Below are positions 34,022 through 42,917 of a DNA stretch of 64,000 nucleotides, one piece after another. The stretch's first letter is position 1; each line of letters starts with the position of its first letter. The position numbers were made by a program, and so were the translations under genes. The stretch comes from Opitutia bacterium (GTDB taxonomy: Bacteria; Verrucomicrobiota; Verrucomicrobiia; Opitutales; Opitutaceae). A model generated the notes under the pieces. That model did no database searches. It worked only from the letters and a program-made list of their open reading frames with translations, and had not been told where the DNA came from. Location of the stretch: contig CANJCM010000014.1 of assembly GCA_947472765.1 (NCBI GenBank), positions 1 to 64,000 on the forward strand. The letters are read 5' to 3'.

Positions 34022-36778
34022 ATGAAAACGTTCATTTCCCCCGGCGCCCGGACCGCTTTCACCGTAGCCGGCCTCGTCGCCCTCGCGGCGGGTCCCGTGC
34101 GTGCCGCCGCCAGTTTCCCCGCCGACGAAGTCGCCGCGTTCACTGACCGCCATTGCTCGAGCTGTCACAACGACGTCGACAAGGAGGGCGGCCTCGACCT
34201 GACCTCGGTCACGTATTCGCCCGAGAACGGCGATAACTTCAACTTGTGGGTGAAGGTCCACGACCGCGTCCAGACGGGCGAGATGCCCCCGAAGGAGAAG
34301 AAGCGGCCGGCCGCCGACGAGATGAAGAGCTTCGTGAACGGCATCGCGTCGTCGCTCATCGTCTCGGAAAAGGAACGCATCGCCATCGAGGGCCGAACGA
34401 TGCGGCGCCGGCTGAACCGGAGCGAATACGAGAGCGTGATCCGCGATATCTTCCAGGCTCCGTGGCTGCAGGTGCAGAGCCAGCTCCCGGAGGACGGCGA
34501 AGCGTACAACTTCAACAAGGTCAGCCGGGGCCTCGATGTCTCCTACGTGCACATGCAGCGCTACATGTCGGCCGCCGATGCCGCGATGCGTCAGCTCATG
34601 GCCGTGAAGTTGGACCAGCCGCCCACGACCAAGAAGCGCTACTATGCCCGCGAAGAAGGCGGTATGACGCAGTGGCTGCCGAACGTGAACAGTAACGCGG
34701 GCGGCCCGGAGCGGATGAAAGCCCCGATCCTCGGCTACAAGGCGCAGCCCGACGTCCGCCAGTACTACGCGCCGCCCACGGTCGGGGAAAGCGACCCCGC
34801 CACGCGTGAACTCGAGGCGAGCGGCTGGATTTCAAGCAACTACGTCACCGGGTTTTCCTCACGCTGGTCCAATTTCCGCGCCCCGGTCGCCGGCCGCTAT
34901 AACATCAAATTTAGCGGCTTCACCTTCTGGGCCGGTCCGTTCGGCTACACCACGAAGTTCGCCAACGGCCGTGACATGACCGGCACTCCGAACAAGCGCC
35001 AGTTCTTCTCCGCCAACTACGACGACATTACCGAGGGCCGCCGCTCCGAGTACGTCACGATTTATACCCACAGTGGTCCGAGCAACCGCCGTCTTGGTGG
35101 CATCGATCTTCATCCCAAGGTCGAGGTGCAGGACTTGGGCGACGTTTACCTCCTTCCCAACGAAGGCATCGTGACCGATGCCTCCCGGTTCTTCCGCTCT
35201 CGTCCGACCGGCTTCCAGGGCGGCTACACCAATCCCCTTGCCCAACGCGACGGCGCTCCCGGCGTGGCTTTCCGCTGGATGGAAATTGAAGGACCGCTGT
35301 ACGACGATTCCACCACCGCCGGCTACAAGCTGCTGTTCGGCGATCTGCCGCTCAAGCGCGTGCCCGAGAGCACGGTCACCGTTGAACTCGTCAACGGCAG
35401 CCGCGCCGGTGCCGGCCGCCGGATGGGTGGCGGCGAATACGGACGCGGCGGCGGCACCCCTCGCGCCGTTCCCGTCGAAGTGGAATCGGCGAACCCCGAG
35501 CAGGATGCCGAGCGCCTCCTCCGGAATTTCATGGCCCGCGCCTACCGCCGGCCCGTGCAGGAATCCGACGTCCAGCTCTTCCTCGGCGTGATCAAGGAAC
35601 GCCTCAAGGCGAAGATCGGTTTCGCGGGTGCGATGCTCGTCGGTTACACCGCCGTTCTCGCCTCGCCGAATTTTGTCTTTGTCGACGAGAACCAGGGGCG
35701 GCTCGACGATTATGCGCTGGCCACCCGCCTCGCGCTCTTCCTCTGGAACTCCGAGCCGGATGCCGCCCTCCGCGGCCTCGCGGCCAAGGGTGAGCTCCAT
35801 CGCCCGGAGGTTTTGAAGGCCCAGACCGAGCGCATGCTGGCCGACGCCAAGTCGGAACGTTTCGTCTCCGCTTTCCTCGACTACTGGCTTGAGATTCGCC
35901 GCATCGAGGAAACCACGCCGTCGACGTCGCTCTATAACGATTACTACCTCGATGAGGCCCTCAGCGAGGCGGCCGTCTCCGAGTCGCGGTTGCTCTTCAC
36001 CGAGCTGCTCCAGCACAACCTGCCGGCGCGCAACATCGTCCACTCCGACTTCACCTTCCTCAACGAGCGCCTCGCCGCCCACTACAGGATTCCGGGCGTC
36101 GACGGCATTCAGATGCGGCGTGTTGCCCTTCCCTCCGACAGCGTCCGGGGCGGTTTCATGACCCAGGCCAGTGTGCTCAAGGTCACCGCGAACGGCACGA
36201 CGACGTCGCCCGTAATTCGCGGAAAGTGGATCATGAGCCGGATCGTCGGCTTCGAGATTCCGCTGCCCCCGGCCGCCGTTCCGGCAGTCGAACCCGACAT
36301 TCGCGGTGCCGTCACCATCCGCCAGCAACTCGACAAGCACCGCGCCGACGAGAGCTGCGCGATGTGCCACCGCAAGATCGACCCGCCGGGTTTCGCGCTC
36401 GAGAACTTCGACGTCATGGGCGCCTGGCGCGAGCGGTACCGCGCCGCGGCCATCAATCACGAGCCAGAACACGGCTTCGGGAAGAATGGCTGGCCGTTTG
36501 CTTTTCACTACGCGCTGCCGGTCGATGCCAGCGGCCAGATGGCGGATGGCCGGGAGTTCCGCGACATCCGTGACTTCAAGCAGCTTCTGCTGAAGGACGA
36601 GGCCCAGATCGCCCGTAACATCACGAAGCAGCTCGCCGTTTACGCGACCGGCGCCCCGGTGCGGTTCGCCGATCGTGAACGCGTCGAACAGATTATTGCC
36701 GCCGCCAAGTCGGACCAATACGGCGTCCGCAGCATCGTCCACCAGCTCATCCAAAGTGAGCTGTTCCTGAGCAAGTAA
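34022..36778 (+). CDS. DUF1592/DUF1588/DUF1587/DUF1585 planctomycete-type cytochrome protein
   Basis: 918 residues with a Sec signal (TAFTVAGLVALAAGPVRAAA). An N-terminal cytochrome-like site CSSCH (near residue 42) is followed by KEGGLDLTSV and the WVKVHDRVQTGEMPP block. The DUF1587 segment is RRRLNRSEYESVIRDIF. A carbohydrate-binding-like beta domain comes next, then DUF1592 (YALATRLALFLWNSEPDAALR), DUF1588 (RRVALPSDSVRGGFMTQASVLKVTANGT) and DUF1585 at the end. A second heme site CAMCHRKIDPPG lies near 778. A Gly/Arg-rich stretch near 465-480 marks a flexible linker. Family function is not established; a role in polymer oxidation together with the DUF1552 partner is inferred. Confidence 0.94.
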   Translation: MKTFISPGARTAFTVAGLVALAAGPVRAAASFPADEVAAFTDRHCSSCHNDVDKEGGLDLTSVTYSPENGDNFNLWVKVHDRVQTGEMPPKEKKRPAADEMKSFVNGIASSLIVSEKERIAIEGRTMRRRLNRSEYESVIRDIFQAPWLQVQSQLPEDGEAYNFNKVSRGLDVSYVHMQRYMSAADAAMRQLMAVKLDQPPTTKKRYYAREEGGMTQWLPNVNSNAGGPERMKAPILGYKAQPDVRQYYAPPTVGESDPATRELEASGWISSNYVTGFSSRWSNFRAPVAGRYNIKFSGFTFWAGPFGYTTKFANGRDMTGTPNKRQFFSANYDDITEGRRSEYVTIYTHSGPSNRRLGGIDLHPKVEVQDLGDVYLLPNEGIVTDASRFFRSRPTGFQGGYTNPLAQRDGAPGVAFRWMEIEGPLYDDSTTAGYKLLFGDLPLKRVPESTVTVELVNGSRAGAGRRMGGGEYGRGGGTPRAVPVEVESANPEQDAERLLRNFMARAYRRPVQESDVQLFLGVIKERLKAKIGFAGAMLVGYTAVLASPNFVFVDENQGRLDDYALATRLALFLWNSEPDAALRGLAAKGELHRPEVLKAQTERMLADAKSERFVSAFLDYWLEIRRIEETTPSTSLYNDYYLDEALSEAAVSESRLLFTELLQHNLPARNIVHSDFTFLNERLAAHYRIPGVDGIQMRRVALPSDSVRGGFMTQASVLKVTANGTTTSPVIRGKWIMSRIVGFEIPLPPAAVPAVEPDIRGAVTIRQQLDKHRADESCAMCHRKIDPPGFALENFDVMGAWRERYRAAAINHEPEHGFGKNGWPFAFHYALPVDASGQMADGREFRDIRDFKQLLLKDEAQIARNITKQLAVYATGAPVRFADRERVEQIIAAAKSDQYGVRSIVHQLIQSELFLSK

Positions 36779-36814
36779 TCTCGAGCCGCCGGCATCGCCG
36801 GCGTCGTTTAGCAG

Positions 36815-36851
36815 AAGGGCGCGGATCAAAGTCCGCGCCCTTCCGTTTTTT
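36815..36851 (+). terminator. Intrinsic terminator after the DUF1592 gene
   Basis: Perfect 11-bp stem AAGGGCGCGGA (36815-36825 and 36832-36842), 6-nt loop, then CCG and six T residues (36846-36851). It also lies 15 bases downstream of the end of the convergent TPP-enzyme gene. Confidence 0.9.
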
Positions 36852-36865
36852 CGGCCCAGACGCCG

Positions 36866-39241
36866 CTACCGCGCCCGCTCGACCCGCGTCACGGCGGCGC
36901 GGCAGACCTCGGCAATCTGTCGCGCGTCGAGGCCATACTCCCGGTAGAGATCCGTGCGGCTCCCGGACTGGCCGAATCGGGTCACGCCGAGGGGATAGGT
37001 CTTTGATCCCAGCGCCCCGCCGACCCAGGCCAGGGCGTGGGGATGATCATCACAAATCGTCACCACCGGCGCCGCGCGTTCGGTCGGCGGGACCAATGAC
37101 TCGAGGTGACTTTCCCCGGCGCGATGACCGAGCCGCGCGGCGTGAAAATCGCGGTACAGCGGACCGGGCCCGGTGACGTTGATGACGTTCACAAAAATGC
37201 CCTCGGCCCGCAGGTGATGGCGGGCCGTCAGTGCCTCGGGCACCACCACGCCCACGGCGAAAACGTTGATCACGTTGCGCACGGGATCATAGCCCGGTTC
37301 CGCGCTCGAATCCGCGAGCCGGTAGCCGCCGCGGATCACCTGCCGGCGCCAGGCCTCCGCCACCGCCGCATCGGCGGGCTCCGGCAACAAGGCCTGATCA
37401 ATCCCCCGGGTGCTGAGCCGGAGATACGCCGAGCTCCGGCGTTCCACCATCTGCTCGAGCGCATGCAGAAAAATCACTTCGAGTTCGCGCCCAAAGCACG
37501 GCTCGTAGGCGTCGAGCTCCGGCATCTCGGTGCCGATGGACTGGCTGCCCAGCGATTGATGGGCCCCGCCCTCCGGGGCCAGCGTGATTCCTGACGGCGT
37601 TCCGACGACGATGAACCGGGCCCCGGCATAGGTGCCGTAAAAGAACGCGTCGAGCCCGCGGCGCACGAACGGATCGTAGAGCGTGCCCACCGGCAGCGTG
37701 AGTTCGCCAAACAGCTCGTGCGTGAGTCCGAACTGCCCCAGCGCCATGAAGAGGTTGTTCTCGGAGATCCCGAGCTCGACGTGCTGGCCTTCCGGTGACG
37801 TCCGCCATTTCAGCGCCGCCTCACCCGACTCCGGCGGCAGGAACTCCTCGGTCGCTTCGCGCTGCCAGACTCCCTGCTTGTTGATCCAGCCCCCGAGGTT
37901 AGTGGAACTCGCGACATCCGGGCTGACTGTCACCATGCGCCGCGCCAGCGCCGGACATTCACGGGCCACGGCGGTCAGGATGTTGCCGAACGTCTGCTGC
38001 GTCGAACGGACCCCGGAGTGGACGCACCCGACCGAAACCGGAATCGACAGCGCCGCACTGCTCTCGCGCGGCGGCCGCGACTGGCGCCGCAGCCGGCCCG
38101 CCGCTTCCGCGCACAGTTCCGCCCCCGGCGTTCCCGGCGCAAAACCCGCCCATTCCCCGCCCGTGGCAATGCCGAGCCGGCTCTGGAATTCCGCCATCTG
38201 CGCGGGCGTCAGCAGCACGGAGTGATTCTGCGGGTGCCCCACGCTCGGGAGTCCCCAGCCCTTCAACGTGTACGCGAACATCACGTGCGGGCCGGGCTTC
38301 GCCTTCACCTCCGCCAGCGCCGCCTGCAGCGCGGGAAAGTCGTGTCCGCCGAGATTGCCGATCAACTGCTCGAGTTCCGGATCACTCCAATGACCGAGCA
38401 GTCGCGCCAGCTCGCGCGGAAACCGGCTCTTGCGGGGCAGCCACTCGCGCAGTCCCGCACCGGGCAGCCGCAGCAGGCGCTGGTACGCGGTGTTCGAAAG
38501 CTCATCCAGGCAGCCGCGCAGGAGTTCGCCATTCGGTTCCGCGAACGCCGCCTGCAACCGGCCGCCGTACTTCACGTCGATCACATTCCAGCCGTTCGCC
38601 GCAAACATCTCGCGCCAGCAGCGCACGCGGATTCCGGGAATGACCCGGTCGAGGCTCTGCCGGTTCAAATCCACTATCCACAGCACGCGTTCCAATCCCT
38701 GCAGCGCGGGCTCCGCCACCGCTTCCCACACGGAGCCTTCATCGAGTTCCGCGTCGCCCACCAGGCTCACGAAACGCGGCGGGGATTCGCTGTCCGCCGT
38801 GAAGCGATGCGTGCGCAAATAGTCGTGGGCGAGGGCGGCGAAATTCGGGGCGATCGAACCGAGCCCGACCGAACCCGTGGAGAAATCCACCGGATCCGGA
38901 TCCTTCGTCCGGCTGGGATATGCCTGCAGCCCGTGCAGTTCCCGCAGGGTTTTCAGGTAGCGGACGTCGAGGCGTCCGAGCAGGTACTGGATGGCGTGAA
39001 ACACCGGCGAGGCGTGCGGCTTGATCGAGACCTTGTCCCCCGCCTGCAGGAAATCGAAATAAAGCGCCGTGAGGATCGTCACGACCGACGCGCTCGAAGC
39101 TTGATGGCCGCCGACCTTGATGCCGTCCGGATTCGGGCGGACGTGATTCGCGTGATGCACAATCTGCGTCGCGAGCCACAGAACCTTCTGCTCGACCGCC
39201 TTCAATCGTTCCAACCGGGTTTCCGTCAACGAATCGATCAT
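36866..39241 (-). CDS. TPP-dependent transketolase / homodimeric PDH-E1-type enzyme
   Basis: 791 residues. The thiamine-binding motif is LVGDAELDEGS...VDLNRQS (G-D-x-E...N). The N-terminal domain has GGHQASSASVVTILTALYFDF and KPHASPVFHAIQYLLGRL, a pattern shared by AceE-type E1 and transketolases. A pyrimidine-binding domain follows (LGISENNLFMALGQFGL, DPFVRRGLDAFFYGTYAGARFIVVGTPSGITLAPEGGAHQS), then a C-terminal transketolase-like domain. GTEMPEL after the histidine block favours a pyruvate- or 2-oxoacid-type substrate over pentose phosphates. No E2 or E3 gene is adjacent, so its role as a complex subunit is unproven. Confidence 0.85.
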   Translation of the reverse strand: MIDSLTETRLERLKAVEQKVLWLATQIVHHANHVRPNPDGIKVGGHQASSASVVTILTALYFDFLQAGDKVSIKPHASPVFHAIQYLLGRLDVRYLKTLRELHGLQAYPSRTKDPDPVDFSTGSVGLGSIAPNFAALAHDYLRTHRFTADSESPPRFVSLVGDAELDEGSVWEAVAEPALQGLERVLWIVDLNRQSLDRVIPGIRVRCWREMFAANGWNVIDVKYGGRLQAAFAEPNGELLRGCLDELSNTAYQRLLRLPGAGLREWLPRKSRFPRELARLLGHWSDPELEQLIGNLGGHDFPALQAALAEVKAKPGPHVMFAYTLKGWGLPSVGHPQNHSVLLTPAQMAEFQSRLGIATGGEWAGFAPGTPGAELCAEAAGRLRRQSRPPRESSAALSIPVSVGCVHSGVRSTQQTFGNILTAVARECPALARRMVTVSPDVASSTNLGGWINKQGVWQREATEEFLPPESGEAALKWRTSPEGQHVELGISENNLFMALGQFGLTHELFGELTLPVGTLYDPFVRRGLDAFFYGTYAGARFIVVGTPSGITLAPEGGAHQSLGSQSIGTEMPELDAYEPCFGRELEVIFLHALEQMVERRSSAYLRLSTRGIDQALLPEPADAAVAEAWRRQVIRGGYRLADSSAEPGYDPVRNVINVFAVGVVVPEALTARHHLRAEGIFVNVINVTGPGPLYRDFHAARLGHRAGESHLESLVPPTERAAPVVTICDDHPHALAWVGGALGSKTYPLGVTRFGQSGSRTDLYREYGLDARQIAEVCRAAVTRVERAR

Positions 39242-39322
39242 GGGAATATCGGGGCTGATTTACCGTCATCCTAACCGAATCCCCCCCGCGCCGGCAATCG
39301 GGCAAACTCCCCTCCTCGAACC

Positions 39323-39628
39323 ATGCCGCCCCGTCCTTGTCCATGTGGCATGGCCGACGAGACCAAAGCATCCAGGAAATCCCTCCCGCCGCGCACACCG
39401 CCTCCCGGTCAGGGGGGCCTCGCCAGCGAAGCCCGACCCGGAATCGGCGCACGCGGCCCGGGACCGAAGCCGAAGCGATCCAAGACCCTCTCCACCCCGC
39501 ACGATCACGAACCACTGGGGCGGGACGCCCCGTTGATTCCCCGGGAGCCGCAGGAGCAGGCCCCCGATTCACGGGCGCACGAACTCGAGCGTGACACCGG
39601 CGTTTCCGGTCATTCCGGCGGGACCTGA
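39323..39628 (+). CDS. Possible small Pro-rich hypothetical protein
   Basis: 101 residues, MPPRPCPCGMADETKASRKS, then low-complexity Pro/Gly/Arg sequence and a charged tail (REPQEQAPDSRAHELERD). The N-terminal cysteines could be a fragment of a zinc motif. The codon pattern is compatible with coding, but the composition also suits a chance frame in GC-rich DNA. It fills most of the 457-base gap between the TPP-enzyme gene and the methyltransferase, on the same strand as the latter. No family recognised. Confidence 0.35.
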   Translation: MPPRPCPCGMADETKASRKSLPPRTPPPGQGGLASEARPGIGARGPGPKPKRSKTLSTPHDHEPLGRDAPLIPREPQEQAPDSRAHELERDTGVSGHSGGT

Positions 39629-39698
39629 GCGGACGGCTTGGCCCGTCCGCCGCGTTCAGCGTCGCCCCCGGGCCGGGGGGCGCGGTAGGGATTCGGGC

Positions 39699-40499
39699 AT
39701 GGATTCCCGCGCCGGCGAAAAACTTCGCGCCCTCTTTTCCTCCGCGGGTGGCGTTCATTCGATCTTCGGGCCGAAGGTCGCCGACTACGTCGCCTCGCGG
39801 CCGGATTACCCCGCCGCGTTGCTGGCGGAATTGCAGCGGCGCTGTCCCACCCCGGGCCGCGTGGTTGATGTGGGTGCAGGGACCGGATTACTCACGCAGG
39901 GACTCCTCCGCGTTGGTTACGATGTGGTCGCCGTCGAACCGAACGCCGACATGCGCCGGGCCTGTGACCACCTGCTCGGAGGTCTTCCAACCTATCGCAG
40001 TTTCGCCGGCAGTGCGGAATCAATCCCCCTGCCCGATCACTCCGTGCAACTTGTGACCGCCGCGCAGGCCTTCCATTGGTTCGACCTCGAGCGATCGCGC
40101 CGGGAGTGCCGGCGCGTGCTCACGGCCGACGGCCTCGTCGCCCTGATCTGGAATGAGCGGCTGGCGACAGATCCGTTGCAGCGCGCCCTCGACGCCGTCC
40201 TCGGCCGGTTTGGCGGCGAAAAGTGGCAGTTGCTCGGTATTCAGGAACAGCGCGCCGGCGTGGAGCAGTTTTTCGGAGCTCACCCCGAAAGCCTGACCTG
40301 GCCGCATGCCCATGCGCTCGACCGGGAGGGACTGCGCGCGCTGGTCTTTTCCCGCTCTTATATTCCGGCCCGCGACACGCCGGCCGGTGCCGATGTGACC
40401 GCCGCGGTGGACGAGGTCTTCGATCGCTTTTGCGACGCCGGCCAGAACTCCGTCCAGGTTCGCTACGAGACCATCCTGCTCATCGGCCGGATCGCTTAG
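39699..40499 (+). CDS. Class I SAM-dependent methyltransferase
   Basis: 266 residues. Motif I is VVDVGAGTGLLTQGLL, the acidic residue of motif II is VVAVEPNADMR, motif IV is VQLVTAAQAFHWFDLERS, and motif V is CRRVLTADGLVALIWNER. FGPKVADYVASRPDYPAALLAEL at the start and the AFHWFD block match the UbiE/MT11-type family in which R-P-x-Y-P precedes motif I. The substrate is unknown. ATG 39699 was chosen because the frame upstream is low complexity. It converges on rpoZ, with 23 bases between stops. Confidence 0.9.
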   Translation: MDSRAGEKLRALFSSAGGVHSIFGPKVADYVASRPDYPAALLAELQRRCPTPGRVVDVGAGTGLLTQGLLRVGYDVVAVEPNADMRRACDHLLGGLPTYRSFAGSAESIPLPDHSVQLVTAAQAFHWFDLERSRRECRRVLTADGLVALIWNERLATDPLQRALDAVLGRFGGEKWQLLGIQEQRAGVEQFFGAHPESLTWPHAHALDREGLRALVFSRSYIPARDTPAGADVTAAVDEVFDRFCDAGQNSVQVRYETILLIGRIA

Positions 40500-40522
40500 G
40501 CGACGCCGGCGCGACGGAAAAC

Positions 40523-40759
40523 TTAGTCGCGACGAGAGCCGTGGTTCTTCGCGAGGTCCTCGACGGTGGCGAGCTCGTAGGTGATCTTGCCCTCGGCGAC
40601 TTCACGCAGCGCGGTGTCCTCGAGCGAAAGTTTTTCCAGCGACTCGACCAGGGGACGATTGCCACGCCGCAATTGTTTCACCCGACGGGAAATGACGTTC
40701 ACCAAAATGGTGGGGTCATCGATGACAAGCAGCGCGCTCTGGAGGTAATCGTTTCGCAT
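40523..40759 (-). CDS. rpoZ: RNA polymerase omega subunit
   Basis: 78 residues from ATG 40759 (MRNDYLQSALLVIDDPTILVN). The family features are V-I-S-R-R-V-K-Q-L (contact with the beta' subunit), then a short helix and the conserved A-L-R-E-V-A-E-G-K-I-T-Y-E block. The match to Opitutaceae-type omega is good, where the usual MARVTVEDC opening is diverged. It helps fold and hold beta'. The frame continues upstream to 40939 without similarity, so the later ATG is the start. Confidence 0.85.
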   Translation of the reverse strand: MRNDYLQSALLVIDDPTILVNVISRRVKQLRRGNRPLVESLEKLSLEDTALREVAEGKITYELATVEDLAKNHGSRRD

Positions 40760-41059
40760 AGGTGACCCACCGTGTTCTCGGCGGATAGATGATTCTAGGA
40801 ACGCCTTCGCCAAAGCACGACGCCCATTTCCGGGTACATCGGCCGAAGCAGGCAACCCGCTGGCGGGCCATCCGCTTCGGAGGTTCTTAGCCCCCTCCTC
40901 ACCTCCCATTCCCGAACCAACCCACGCTTTCCACGTCACGTATTACGTTACAAAGGGCGAAGCGGCGCCCCGCCCTGCATCCACCGGGATGGGTGGTCAT
41001 CCATCAGATGACGACCGAAGCGGAGCGGCCGCGGAAGCCCGGCCCGGATCTGGACGCGA
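40760..41059. other. Upstream region of rpoZ, no gene
   Basis: A 300-base stretch with only low-quality frames. It holds a small dyad GTCATCcatcaGATGAC (about 40997-41013), which shares the GTCATC word with the ends of the R2 element starting at 41060. No clear promoter was found. Confidence 0.4.
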
Positions 41060-41208
41060 TGTCATTCAATGCCTGGATTCCAAGGTTGATTGGCTCGGCG
41101 TGGCCCTGTCCGTGAGGACAGGGATTTCTCGATCGCTCGGCATGAGGCGTCCCGCTGCTTACGCAGCGGGCTACGAGGCCAACTTCGGAATTCAGATAAT
41201 GGATGACA
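41060..41208. mobile_element. R2 inverted-repeat element, copy 1
   Basis: Ends are TGTCATTCAATGCCTGGATT on the left and, mirrored, TGTCATCCATTATCTGAATT on the right, both continuing CC(A/G)A(A/G)G. Inside are two hairpins: CCCTGTCCGTGAGGACAGGG and CCCGCTGCTTACGCAGCGGG. 149 bp, no coding capacity. Confidence 0.8.
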
Positions 41209-41269
41209 AAATCGTGCCCAGAGGCGCGCGCGGTTGTCCCATCCTGCGGGAGCCGGCTGAGCCGGTCCT

Positions 41270-42331
41270 TCAGTTTGTCCTCTGCCTTGCCGCCGTCTCT
41301 CCTCTCAGCCGCAGCGCGACCTGCACGAGGAGAATCAGGGCCGGCACTTCGATGAGCGGCCCCACCACCGCGGCGAACGCCACGCCGGAGTTGAGCCCGA
41401 AAACCCCGATCGCGACCGCGATCGCGAGCTCGAAATTATTTCCCGCCGAGGTGAACGCGAGCGTGGCCGACCGCGGATAGTCCGCGCCGAGCTTCTGCGC
41501 CATGAAGAAGCTCACGAAGAACATCACCGCGAAATAGATCACCAGCGGGACCGCGATGCGCACGACGTCGAGCGGAAGCCGCACGATCGACTCACCCTTG
41601 AACGTGAACATCATCACAATCGTGAAGAGCAACGCGCCGAGCGTCAGGGGTGAGATCCGCGGCACGAACTTGCCTTCATACCATTCCTCGCCCTTCCACC
41701 GTACCAGCACGACGCGACTCAGCGCTCCGGCGGCGAACGGGATCCCGAGATAAGTCATCACGCTCCGGAAGACATCGCCCATCGCGATGTCCACCACCCG
41801 CTCCTCGAGCCCAAAGTACGGCGGCAACACCGTCAGATACAGCCACGCGAACGCCGCATAGCTCACAATCTGGGCCACGCTGTTCAACGCCACCAGGCCC
41901 GCGGCATACTCGCGACTGCCGCCGGCGAGATCATTCCACACCAGCACCATCGCGATGCAGCGGGCGATGCCGACGAGGATCAGTCCCGCCATGTAATCCG
42001 GATGGTCGCGCAGGAGGGTCACCGCCAGCAGGAACATCAACAGCGGTCCGACGATCCAGTTCTGGATCAGCGAGAGACTGAGCACCCGGGTGTCGGCGAA
42101 GACCTTGGGCAGTTCGCGGTACCTCACCTTTGCGAGCGGCGGGTACATCATTAGGATGAGACCAAAAGCGATCGGAAGATTCGTCGTGCCGACCGTGAAC
42201 GGCGCGAAGAACGCCTCGGGATCCCGGATGACGAAATGACCCAGCGCCACTCCGACGGCCATGGCCGCGAAGATCCAGACCGTAAGATAGCGATCGAGAA
42301 ACGACAGGTGCCTGGCGATGCCGTCAGCCAT
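41270..42331 (-). CDS. acr3: ACR3-type arsenite efflux transporter
   Basis: 353 residues with ten membrane spans. ACR3 signatures are present: [16 protein letters not shown], the cysteine-containing [32 protein letters not shown], and the C-terminal [44 protein letters not shown]. The cysteine in GIARCIAMV is the residue needed for arsenite transport in the family. It is the last gene of the ars operon, three bases after the DUF6428 stop, so translation is probably coupled. Confidence 0.97.
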   Translation of the reverse strand: MADGIARHLSFLDRYLTVWIFAAMAVGVALGHFVIRDPEAFFAPFTVGTTNLPIAFGLILMMYPPLAKVRYRELPKVFADTRVLSLSLIQNWIVGPLLMFLLAVTLLRDHPDYMAGLILVGIARCIAMVLVWNDLAGGSREYAAGLVALNSVAQIVSYAAFAWLYLTVLPPYFGLEERVVDIAMGDVFRSVMTYLGIPFAAGALSRVVLVRWKGEEWYEGKFVPRISPLTLGALLFTIVMMFTFKGESIVRLPLDVVRIAVPLVIYFAVMFFVSFFMAQKLGADYPRSATLAFTSAGNNFELAIAVAIGVFGLNSGVAFAAVVGPLIEVPALILLVQVALRLRGETAARQRTN

Positions 42332-42334
42332 GGG

Positions 42335-42841
42335 CTAGCAGCATCCACCCTTGGCGCCCGTGCCCGCGGGAAGGCAGAGTTCCTTCGCCAAACAGTCCGT
42401 ATGCTTCGAACCGAGCTGGAGCACGAACCGGCCGGGCTCCTGCCGGATCTCCGCCAGCACGAGCTGCACGACGTTGCAGGTCTCATACTCCAACTCGACC
42501 GGCAGATCCTCCGCCCCAAGAATTGGCCCGGCGTGCGCGAAAGCCTTGAGCAGCTTGCCCGCCGTGATCCGGTGGTCGGTGTCCTCGCCCACCCACGTCT
42601 GCAGCAAACAGGTCACCACGCGGCGAATCGTGCCGCCGCAGTCGACGAAGTCGCGCTGGACGCGTCCGATCTCCGTCACATGAAAGTTCGCCTCAATCGG
42701 CTCACCGTCCGTCCACAGCACCGTGATCGGCAGCTCCGGCGCCGCCGCCAGCGCGCTCTTCAACGCGGAAATCTTGAGGCCCATTGCGGCCGCGGGCGCC
42801 GTCGTTTCGGTGGCACAGCCACAGGATGATTGAGTGCTCAT
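42335..42841 (-). CDS. DUF6428-type protein of the arsenic operon
   Basis: 168 residues. It starts MSTQSSCGCATETT, has a central alpha/beta body (LKISALKSALAAAPELPITVLWTDGEPIEANFHVTEIG) and ends CLPAGTGAKGGCC. Cys pairs at both termini (CGC and GCC) look able to bind a soft metal or arsenite. Proteins with this layout recur in ars operons of several phyla; the function is not known to me. The gene sits between arsC and acr3, with a 76-base gap upstream that carries an R3-like repeat and a 3-base gap downstream. Confidence 0.85.
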   Translation of the reverse strand: MSTQSSCGCATETTAPAAAMGLKISALKSALAAAPELPITVLWTDGEPIEANFHVTEIGRVQRDFVDCGGTIRRVVTCLLQTWVGEDTDHRITAGKLLKAFAHAGPILGAEDLPVELEYETCNVVQLVLAEIRQEPGRFVLQLGSKHTDCLAKELCLPAGTGAKGGCC

Positions 42842-42917
42842 AAAATTTTCGGGGTTGGGTCAAAGATCCAAAATCGAGTTACCGAGCGAAGCGACATCCA
42901 CATCCAAAATCCAAAAT
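42842..42917 (-). repeat. R3 repeat between arsC and the DUF6428 gene
   Basis: On the minus strand the arsC stop TGA runs straight into ATTTTGGATTTTGG and, further on, CTCGATTTTGGATC. It interrupts an otherwise tight operon. Confidence 0.65.
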
